A stretch of DNA of 5,389 nucleotides, from contig JAJZSM010000119.1 in NCBI GenBank assembly GCA_021849765.1, positions 1-5,389 on the forward strand, in the 5' to 3' direction. Shown here one piece after another: positions 1 through 4,724 of the stretch (its first letter is position 1; the number at the start of each line of letters is the position of its first letter). The notes beneath the pieces were generated by a model. The model worked only from the letters and a program-made list of their open reading frames with translations, was not told the DNA's origin and searched no databases. The position numbers and the translations under genes were made by a program. The DNA comes from Actinomycetes bacterium. Its GTDB lineage: Bacteria > Actinomycetota > Acidimicrobiia > Acidimicrobiales > RAAP-2.

Positions 1-864
1 TCCTTGGCTCCCTCGGTCACGCCTCGTCTGACCCGCGAGGCGATGACGGGTCTCTTCGAGCGAGGCGTACGCTCCGTCTCGATCAGCCTTGACGGATCGA
101 ACGCGACGTCGCACGACTCACTGCGCGGGATTCCAGGACATTTCGACGACACGCTTGCCGCGCTGGCGATGCTTGTCGAGATGGGCTTTCGACTTCAAGT
201 GAACACGACTGTCATGCGGCGAAACGTCCACGAGTTGGCCGACATCGCGCAATTGCTCGAGAAACTTGGTGTCGCCATCTGGGAAGTCTTCTTCCTCGTC
301 GGGGTGGGGCGCGGAACAGAAGTCGAAGAAGTCAGCGCCGAAGACGCCGAGGACGCGTGCCACTTCCTCGTCGACGTCGCCAACCGTGGCATGACCGTGC
401 GCACGGTGGAGGCGCCATTCTTTCGCCGGGTGCAGGCGGAGCGGCTCGAACGAGCAGCCGACGATCCGGCGTCGGCGTTCTCGCTTGGCCATCTCTATCG
501 CGACCTCAGCGCCCAGTTCGGAGAGCGGCGCGCTGAGGTACGGGGCCACAGTGCAACGCTCGCCACCGGCGACGGCCGCGGCATCGTCTTCGTCGGCTAC
601 GACGGAGCTGTCCACGCCTCGGGTTTCCTGCCCGTCGCGCTCGGAAACGTGCGCGAGCGGCGATTGGGCGACATCTACACCGACAGCGAGCTGTTGACCT
701 CACTGCGGGGGGGTGACCTCCGCGGGGTGTGCGGGGAGTGCGCCTACGCGCGCCTATGCGGAGGGTCGCGTGCGCGCGCCTACGCGCGCACGGGCGACGT
801 CTTGGGCGACGATCCAGCGTGCGTGAGGACGCGCGTGCGGAGTGTTCAACTCGCCGCACGGTAG
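1..864 (+). CDS. Radical SAM/SPASM domain protein, C-terminal part (5' end outside window)
   Basis: The reading frame is open from base 1, so the first in-frame TTG (base 4) is probably not the true start. The N-terminal CxxxCxxC motif that binds the catalytic [4Fe-4S] cluster would lie upstream. What remains is the second half of the radical SAM barrel: VSISLDG near the start, then VNTTVMRRN, then FFLVGVGRG. A C-terminal SPASM-like region follows, with Cys codons at 730, 739, 757 and 820 (CX2C, X5, C, then a distal C) inside a CGGSRARAYA-type segment, probably holding an auxiliary Fe-S cluster. This layout resembles AhbD/NirJ-type haem-pathway enzymes and especially the uncharacterised TIGR04053 group, which I recall carrying a similar EAP-aromatic-RRV stretch (here EAPFFRRV). 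The family assignment is from memory; substrate unknown. I see no small precursor-peptide gene beside it in the window. Its 3' end overlaps the convergent transporter gene by 19 bases. Confidence 0.85.
   Translation, partial: SLAPSVTPRLTREAMTGLFERGVRSVSISLDGSNATSHDSLRGIPGHFDDTLAALAMLVEMGFRLQVNTTVMRRNVHELADIAQLLEKLGVAIWEVFFLVGVGRGTEVEEVSAEDAEDACHFLVDVANRGMTVRTVEAPFFRRVQAERLERAADDPASAFSLGHLYRDLSAQFGERRAEVRGHSATLATGDGRGIVFVGYDGAVHASGFLPVALGNVRERRLGDIYTDSELLTSLRGGDLRGVCGECAYARLCGGSRARAYARTGDVLGDDPACVRTRVRSVQLAAR
834..860. repeat. Inverted repeat across the convergent gene ends
   Basis: Bases 834-840 (CGTGCGG) pair perfectly with 854-860 (CCGCACG). Three further pairs (841-843 with 849-851) are possible past a 2-base bulge, leaving a 5-base loop. 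The hairpin lies over the 3' ends of both the radical SAM gene and the convergent transporter gene, where a bidirectional terminator would be useful. No T-tract follows on either strand, so termination is only a possibility; U-less terminators are reported in high-GC actinobacteria. Confidence 0.35.
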
Positions 865-1448
865 TGGGCGAAGGCCTCGCGCGATTCGCGCACTGAGTAG
901 TAGACGATGATCAGCCCTGCGGCGGGGTCAGCCCACCACCACCCGAGCAAGGCGTTAGCCGCCAGGCCGATGAGCACCGCGACCGAGAGCATGCCATCGA
1001 CGAACGTTACCTTCGCCTCGGTGATCAGCACCTGGTTGTTGAGGGCGCGTCCCGTGCGTGACTTGCCCCAGGCGAGGACGAACATCGCGACCGCGGTCAG
1101 GGATGTCCACACGATGCCCGCTGGGGAGTGGTGAGGGTGGACGTGGCGGGCCAAGGCCAGCGCGGTGAGCAGCACGAGGTAGACGCTGAGAACGATGAAG
1201 GCGATACCGATGAGACGCATGGCGTCGCGCTGGCGCTCGCCGTGGACGTTACGCAACTCCCAGACGACGACCGTTGACGCGCCGATCTCGACCAGCGTGT
1301 CGAAGCCGAAACCGGCCAGGGCCACCGAGTGTGCGGCGAACGCGGCGAACGCGAGATAGACCACGCCAACGACGTTCCAGGCGAGTGTCAGGTACTCAAG
1401 TGCGAGTCCTTGGCGCACATGGTTCGTCGTTGTCACCGCACCAGTCAA
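846..1448 (-). CDS. Cation transporter, cation diffusion facilitator type, membrane domain only
   Basis: This 200-residue protein has about six hydrophobic helices: roughly 20-39, 42-64, 78-100, 109-127, 151-169 and 173-186. It resembles the transmembrane domain of cation diffusion facilitators (divalent metal/H+ antiporters), but it lacks the C-terminal cytoplasmic domain found in the roughly 300-residue YiiP-type members. TM2 carries FDTLVE (D50, E54), matching the usual DxxxD metal-site motif. In TM5, D151 aligns with the canonical Asp, but the expected His four residues earlier appears to be V147. A His cluster (H102, H104, H106, H107) lies in the TM3-TM4 loop. The ALLGWWWADP segment near residue 170 is, from memory, typical of short actinobacterial cation transporters. 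The start is uncertain: TTG at 1448 directly follows an in-frame TGA, and GTG at 1436 or 1418 are alternatives. None has a clear Shine-Dalgarno site. The metal is unknown. Confidence 0.85.
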   Translation of the reverse strand: MTGAVTTTNHVRQGLALEYLTLAWNVVGVVYLAFAAFAAHSVALAGFGFDTLVEIGASTVVVWELRNVHGERQRDAMRLIGIAFIVLSVYLVLLTALALARHVHPHHSPAGIVWTSLTAVAMFVLAWGKSRTGRALNNQVLITEAKVTFVDGMLSVAVLIGLAANALLGWWWADPAAGLIIVYYSVRESREAFAHYRAAS

Positions 1449-1485
1449 TCAGACCGGTTTGCGACCAACGCGCCATCGCTCGGTC

Positions 1486-1495
1486 TCACCGGTGA
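1486..1495. repeat. 10-bp perfect palindrome upstream of the cation transporter gene
   Basis: TCACCGGTGA reads the same on both strands. It sits in the 49-base gap between the small membrane protein gene and the transporter gene, 37 bases upstream of the TTG start. It could be an operator half-site pair, but palindromes of this size occur by chance a few times per 5 kb, so the call is weak. Confidence 0.2.
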
Positions 1496-1497
1496 CG

Positions 1498-1734
1498 CTA
1501 GACAGAGTCTTCCACGGCGCGCTCATGCTCCACGGCGGTGCGCGCGGCGACGCGGCGCGGCGCGGCGGCGTCGCACGTGGTCGCATGTCCTAACCCTTTC
1601 GTCCAGACGTAGGCCGCACCGGCACCTACCGCGGCGCCCACCAGGTTGATGAACGCGCTATGGAAGGGGCTGGCGCCGAGGTAGCCCATCGCGCCGCCGC
1701 TGAGGAGTCGCCCGAGTCCGCACGTCGAAACCAT
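1498..1734 (-). CDS. Small hypothetical membrane protein (78 aa)
   Basis: I do not recognise this protein. It has one clear hydrophobic stretch at about residues 27-46, rich in Gly/Ala with a small-xxx-small pattern (G33, G37, G39), as in helices that pack against one another. A weaker hydrophobic region lies at 9-21, and the C-terminal tail (about 55-78) is charged. Codons end overwhelmingly in G or C, as in the neighbouring genes, which supports real coding. ATG at 1734 is the first possible start, since an in-frame TAG lies nine bases upstream of it. A GAAGGA sequence touches the ATG and is too close for a normal ribosome site, whereas TAGCGT sits exactly at -12 to -7, fitting a leaderless transcript. 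ATG at 1689 (codon 16) is an alternative start. It may be cotranscribed with the transporter 49 bases downstream, but no functional link is shown. Confidence 0.55.
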   Translation of the reverse strand: MVSTCGLGRLLSGGAMGYLGASPFHSAFINLVGAAVGAGAAYVWTKGLGHATTCDAAAPRRVAARTAVEHERAVEDSV

Positions 1735-1740
1735 TCCTTC

Positions 1741-1746
1741 ACGCTA
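1741..1746 (-). promoter_or_regulatory. Candidate -10 element (TAGCGT) for a leaderless transcript
   Basis: On the minus strand TAGCGT fits the TAnnnT core and occupies exactly -12 to -7 relative to the A of the ATG at 1734. This is the spacing expected if transcription starts at the start codon. No TTG-type -35 box is visible at the right distance. Confidence 0.45.
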
Positions 1747-1774
1747 GTAGCCAAGGTCGTGGTGTGGTTCTTCC

Positions 1775-1780
1775 TAGAGT
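1775..1780 (+). promoter_or_regulatory. Candidate -10 element (TAGAGT) for a leaderless transcript
   Basis: TAGAGT fits TAnnnT and lies exactly at -12 to -7 relative to the G of the GTG at 1787. It mirrors the element for the divergent gene, with 28 bases between the two hexamers. No clear -35 box is visible. The overlapping GAGTGA could instead be a weak ribosome site. Confidence 0.45.
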
Positions 1781-1786
1781 GACTGC

Positions 1787-2005
1787 GTGGGACTGACGAT
1801 CTTCGGCGTGGTGGCTCTGACCTTCATGATGACGATGTACGCGCTTGAATCGCGTTCACGGCGCTTCATCTTGGCCTTCGCATTGGGCTGTGCGCTGTCG
1901 AGCGCCTATGGCTTCTCTTCTGGGGCGTGGCCCTTCGGCGTGGTCGAGGGGATCTGGACCTTTATCGCCGTGTATCGATACTGGTCGACTCGCTCGAACT
2001 ACTGA
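1787..2005 (+). CDS. Small conserved-type membrane protein (72 aa), function unknown
   Basis: This is a small, mostly hydrophobic protein: TM1 about 3-20, a short basic/polar turn (ESRSRR, 21-26), TM2 about 27-42, then a GAWPFGVVEGIW block (46-57) leading into an aromatic C-terminal segment. The combination ALExRS, FxLAFAxxCALSSxYGF and GAWPFGVVE-IW resembles, from memory, a widespread family of small uncharacterised bacterial membrane proteins. I cannot name a Pfam family or function. GTG at 1787 is preferred because it includes the whole first helix and has a TAGAGT element at leaderless spacing; ATG codons at positions 14, 15 and 17 would truncate TM1. It is divergent from the 78-residue membrane protein gene, and its 3' end overlaps the convergent lipoprotein gene by 7 bases. 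Confidence 0.75.
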   Translation: MGLTIFGVVALTFMMTMYALESRSRRFILAFALGCALSSAYGFSSGAWPFGVVEGIWTFIAVYRYWSTRSNY

Positions 2006-2562
2006 CCGAGCTGAGAAATCCGCGCGATCGGTGACACGGTCAGGATCCCACAGCGCAGAGCGGTCACGTTTCCCCCGTAGGGAGTGAGGTGCCAGTGCAC
2101 GCTTAGCGCCGTTGTGTCGTGCGGCGGATAGATGCTAATAGTGCTCGAGGTCGGACACGTGACTGAGGAAAAACCCGTGGCGTTTTCATAGCCCACGAGG
2201 AAGCCTGCGGCGCCCCCCTGGGCAAGGGTGACAGTCTGTACCGGGATCCGCGGCACGATGTAGTCGGCTCCGACGTGTAGGCGCGTCGTGAGTGGCGCGC
2301 CAGTAGCGTCACGCATTTGGAGTCGTGGGTAGCCCCTGAGCGTGCACGATCCTCGCGACACGTTCTTTAGGCGAATCTGCTGGCCTACGTGCCCCATCGC
2401 CACGTTGGCGACGCCGATCTCAACACGGAGATCCGTGCTCGTACATCGAGGAAAGGATTGCGGGGAGCTCGACGGCGACGGCGGCGTCGACGCGGCGCCA
2501 CACGCTGCGAGGATAGCGCCACCAATGAGAATGCTCAGGAGAAGCCCCCTGATACGTGCCAC
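1999..2562 (-). CDS. Secreted lipoprotein with DUF4232-like domain
   Basis: The 187-residue product begins with a lipoprotein signal peptide: basic residues R3 and R5, a hydrophobic core at 7-18, and the lipobox LAAC with C21 as the lipidated cysteine. A Ser/Pro-rich linker (25-38) follows. The rest resembles DUF4232, a beta-sandwich domain common in actinobacterial lipoproteins. Features seen are CTSTDL at the domain start, a KNVSRGSCTLRGYP block (66-79), an Ala/Gly-rich strand near 114-125, and a late YPP (145-147). Cysteines 40, 73, 136 and 171 are placed to form two disulfides. It probably sits on the outer face of the membrane; its function is unknown. The GTG start at 2562 is supported by AAGGAG at 2567-2572, four bases away. 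It is divergent from the epimerase-like gene. Confidence 0.85.
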   Translation of the reverse strand: MARIRGLLLSILIGGAILAACGAASTPPSPSSSPQSFPRCTSTDLRVEIGVANVAMGHVGQQIRLKNVSRGSCTLRGYPRLQMRDATGAPLTTRLHVGADYIVPRIPVQTVTLAQGGAAGFLVGYENATGFSSVTCPTSSTISIYPPHDTTALSVHWHLTPYGGNVTALRCGILTVSPIARISQLGQ

Positions 2563-2669
2563 GTGACTCCTTCGCGGGGCCGGCTACCGCCCGCAACGAC
2601 TTCCCGTTGCCAAAAGCGTATCGAGGGCGCGAGTGCGAGAGTATTGCGATTGTGTGACAGTATTCGCCC
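2563..2669. promoter_or_regulatory. Divergent intergenic region between lipoprotein and epimerase-like genes
   Basis: These 107 bases must hold promoters for both directions. On the minus side is a strong ribosome site (AAGGAG, 2567-2572). Further out is a perfect 6-bp inverted repeat, GCAACG 2593-2598 with CGTTGC 2605-2610. TACGCT (2615-2620, minus strand) is a possible lipoprotein -10. On the plus side no Shine-Dalgarno site precedes the epimerase ATG, and CAGTAT at 2658-2663 occupies -12 to -7, a one-mismatch fit to TAnnnT, so that gene may be leaderless. AGTATT occurs twice, at 2640 and 2659. None of these sites is certain. Confidence 0.4.
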
Positions 2670-3683
2670 ATGAGAGTCCTGGTCATCGGAGGTACACAGT
2701 TCGTCGGTCGTGCGGTGGTCGAAGCGTTTCTCGCCCGCGGCGATCAGATCACGATCTTTCACCGGGGTAAGACCAATCCTGGGTTGTTCGATGGGGTCGT
2801 GAACATCCTGGGAGATCGCAATGTCGACGTCGACTTGACGTCTCTCGAGGGAGAGTATGACGTCACATTCGACTCCTCGGCGTACGTACCGCGACAGGTC
2901 ACCAGACTCGCGCGGGCCCTCGCGGGGCGTGGGGGCCACTACGTCCATGTCTCGTCGATCTCGGTCTACGAGCCGCGTAATGCGACGCTCGACACCGAAG
3001 ACGCGCCCGTGGTAACTCTGGAGGATCCCTCAACCGAGGTCGTGAACTCCGCGACCTACGGCGGCCTCAAGTATCTCTGCGAGGTCGCAACCCACGAAGG
3101 ATTCGGTCCGGGCGGTCCGTCGTGGAACGGCGTGGAGCCCACGATCATTCGCCCGACCTACGTCGCCGGGCCCTTCGACCACACCTACCGCTTCACGTGG
3201 TGGGTCGAACGCATCGCTCGCGGCGGCGACGTGCTGGCCCCGGGGCCGCGGGCCAATCCGTTTCAGGTCATCGACGTGCGCGACCTCGCCGATTTCGTCG
3301 TGATGCGGGCCGGGACTCCGGGAGGGATCTTTCACGTGGCCGGACCGCCACCACCGTTCACCTTCGGCGACTTCTTGGACGCAGTGGTCGCGGCTGTCGG
3401 GCCATCGGGCACGCGCCTGCGTTGGGTGGACGGCCAGCGCTTGATCGACGCGGGAGTTGGCCCCGGTGACCTGCCACTCTGGGAGGGACCGGGCGACACC
3501 CACTCGCTGCTCAGCCTGGACACGCGACGAGCGCGTGACGCGGGCCTGCAGGTGCGCCCCCTCGCCGAGACAATCAGTGCGGTATCGGCGCATGAGCAGC
3601 GCTGGCCGACGACACCGGGCTCAAAGGTCGGCCTGAGCGCCGAAGTCGAAGCGCGGATCCTCGCCGAGTTGTCCGACGCATAA
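2670..3683 (+). CDS. NAD-dependent epimerase/dehydratase family protein (atypical extended SDR)
   Basis: The 337-residue protein opens with beta1 and the dinucleotide-binding loop GGTQFVG (7-13), followed by FHRGKTNPGLF (30-40), where the HRG after beta2 contacts the cofactor in related proteins. SSISVY (95-100) and Y130xxxK134 supply the catalytic Ser-Tyr-Lys set of short-chain dehydrogenases. RPTYVAGPFD (161-170) and the FQVIDVRDLADF segment (198-210) are typical of the extended SDR C-terminal part. Length and order match a subgroup of NAD-dependent epimerase/dehydratases common in actinobacteria. Substrate is unknown; nucleotide-sugar epimerisation is not implied, because no sugar genes are nearby. 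The start is fixed by the Rossmann fold beginning at residue 2, yet no ribosome site is visible, suggesting a leaderless mRNA. The next gene starts 21 bases after the stop, so the two are probably an operon. Confidence 0.9.
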   Translation: MRVLVIGGTQFVGRAVVEAFLARGDQITIFHRGKTNPGLFDGVVNILGDRNVDVDLTSLEGEYDVTFDSSAYVPRQVTRLARALAGRGGHYVHVSSISVYEPRNATLDTEDAPVVTLEDPSTEVVNSATYGGLKYLCEVATHEGFGPGGPSWNGVEPTIIRPTYVAGPFDHTYRFTWWVERIARGGDVLAPGPRANPFQVIDVRDLADFVVMRAGTPGGIFHVAGPPPPFTFGDFLDAVVAAVGPSGTRLRWVDGQRLIDAGVGPGDLPLWEGPGDTHSLLSLDTRRARDAGLQVRPLAETISAVSAHEQRWPTTPGSKVGLSAEVEARILAELSDA

Positions 3684-3692
3684 CGTGGGCGT

Positions 3693-3699
3693 GGAGGGG
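3693..3699 (+). promoter_or_regulatory. Ribosome binding site for the CurA-like reductase
   Basis: GGAGGGG, with its GGAGG core ending seven bases before the ATG at 3705, is a near-ideal Shine-Dalgarno site in the 21-base gap after the epimerase-like gene. It supports this start and independent ribosome loading within the operon. The first gene of the operon, by contrast, lacks such a site. Confidence 0.75.
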
Positions 3700-3704
3700 T
3701 CGCC

Positions 3705-4721
3705 ATGAACCGACAGATCGTGCTGCGTGAACGTCCGTCGGGAGCCGTCAACGCCGCCACCACCGCCTTAGTGGAGACTCCCGTGCCGACGTGCGGGTCC
3801 GGGCAGGCCCTCGTGCGTGTCGGCACGCTGTCGATCGACCCGACGATTCGTACCTGGATGAACGACGCGCCCGGTTATCTGCCACCCATCGCGATCGGCG
3901 AGGTCGTGCGCTCCTCGGGGGCGGGCGTCGTAGTCGAGAGCCAATCGGATCGTTACCGGGTCGGCGACGTCGTGTTCGGCATGACGGGTTGGCAGGACTG
4001 GGTGCTCGCCGACGCGAACAATCACTTCACCGTGCTGCCGCTCGGTCTCGGCCTCGATCTGGCGACCGTGCTGAACGTGCTCGGCGTGACCGGGCTGACC
4101 GCGTTCTTCGGCCTCATCGACGTGGGCCGGATCAAGGAGGGCGACGTGGTCGTCGTCTCGGGGGCGGCCGGGGCCACGGGGTCGGCCGTGGGACAGATCG
4201 CTCGCGCTCGCGGAGCGGCCAAGGTGGTGGGCATCGCCGGGGGAGCACAGAAGTGCGCGGAGGTCGTCGAGTTCTACGGCTTCGATGACTGTCTCGATTA
4301 CCGGGACGGTCACCTCGCCCGACGTCTCCACAAGGCCTGCCCCGCGGGAGTCGACCTCTACTTCGACAACGTCGGCGGTGAGGTTCTCGACGCGGTGCTC
4401 GTGAACATCGCGATGCGCGGACGCGTCGTGCTCTGCGGGGCGATCTCGCAGTACAACGGAGCCGGAACCGGTCTCGTCAACACCTCGATGCTGATCTCGC
4501 GGCGCGGATCGATGGAGGGCTTCATCATCCTCGACTACGCGCCACGCTTCGCCGAGGCGCAAGCCGAACTCGTCGGCATGCTCGCGCGCGGCGAACTCGT
4601 CCACCGTGAGCACCTGGTCAGGGGACTCGAGAACGCGTCCGAGGCACTGAACCTCCTTTTCGGTGGTGGCAACCACGGCAAAACCCTCGTCGTCGTGGAC
4701 GACTCAGTTTCCCTCGACTAG
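3705..4721 (+). CDS. NADP-dependent oxidoreductase, CurA / LTB4 12-hydroxydehydrogenase type (MDR)
   Basis: This is a full-length (338 aa) zinc-free medium-chain reductase. The N-terminal catalytic domain includes IDPTIRTWM (44-52). The hinge GVTGLTAFFGL (127-137) is characteristic of this subfamily. The cofactor loop SGAAGATGSAVGQIA (152-166) follows, then DLYFDNVGG (217-225), CGAISQYN (244-251) and the C-terminal GNHGKTLVVV (322-331). These match CurA curcumin reductase and the prostaglandin/leukotriene reductases, which reduce alpha,beta-unsaturated ketones with NADPH. Catalytic and structural zinc ligands of alcohol dehydrogenases are absent, as expected. The exact substrate is not evident, so I do not assign curA. 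It is the middle gene of a three-gene operon. Its TAG stop is in frame with, and 3 bases before, the GTG of the transporter gene, which points to translational coupling. Confidence 0.92.
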   Translation: MNRQIVLRERPSGAVNAATTALVETPVPTCGSGQALVRVGTLSIDPTIRTWMNDAPGYLPPIAIGEVVRSSGAGVVVESQSDRYRVGDVVFGMTGWQDWVLADANNHFTVLPLGLGLDLATVLNVLGVTGLTAFFGLIDVGRIKEGDVVVVSGAAGATGSAVGQIARARGAAKVVGIAGGAQKCAEVVEFYGFDDCLDYRDGHLARRLHKACPAGVDLYFDNVGGEVLDAVLVNIAMRGRVVLCGAISQYNGAGTGLVNTSMLISRRGSMEGFIILDYAPRFAEAQAELVGMLARGELVHREHLVRGLENASEALNLLFGGGNHGKTLVVVDDSVSLD

Positions 4722-4724
4722 GGC

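Noticed and set aside
118..859. Minus-strand open frames opposite the radical SAM gene
   Set aside because: Arg-rich or His/Asp-rich composition, no conserved motifs, and the plus-strand frame carries diagnostic radical SAM and SPASM motifs.
1451..1486. AGACCG (1451-1456) and CGGTCT (1481-1486) as an operator pair upstream of the transporter
   Set aside because: Six-base arms separated by 24 bases are too weak to tell from chance without conservation data.
1992..2011. 5-bp inverted repeat GCTCG/CGAGC at the second convergent junction as a terminator
   Set aside because: The stem is short with a 10-base loop and no T-tract; this is expected by chance in GC-rich sequence.
2342..2948. Open frames of 74-137 residues around the lipoprotein start and the intergenic region
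   Set aside because: They overlap a lipoprotein with a clear signal peptide and the start of the SDR gene, and show no domain features.
3030..3826. Minus-strand open frames of 187 and 164 residues opposite the epimerase-like gene
   Set aside because: Arg/Pro/Ala-rich translations with no recognisable fold, lying across a well-supported SDR gene; typical antisense artefacts at this GC content.
3768..4676. 302-residue open frame on the minus strand opposite the CurA-like reductase
   Set aside because: Shadow of a high-GC gene: low-complexity, charged composition with no domain motifs, fully antisense to a clearly recognised enzyme.
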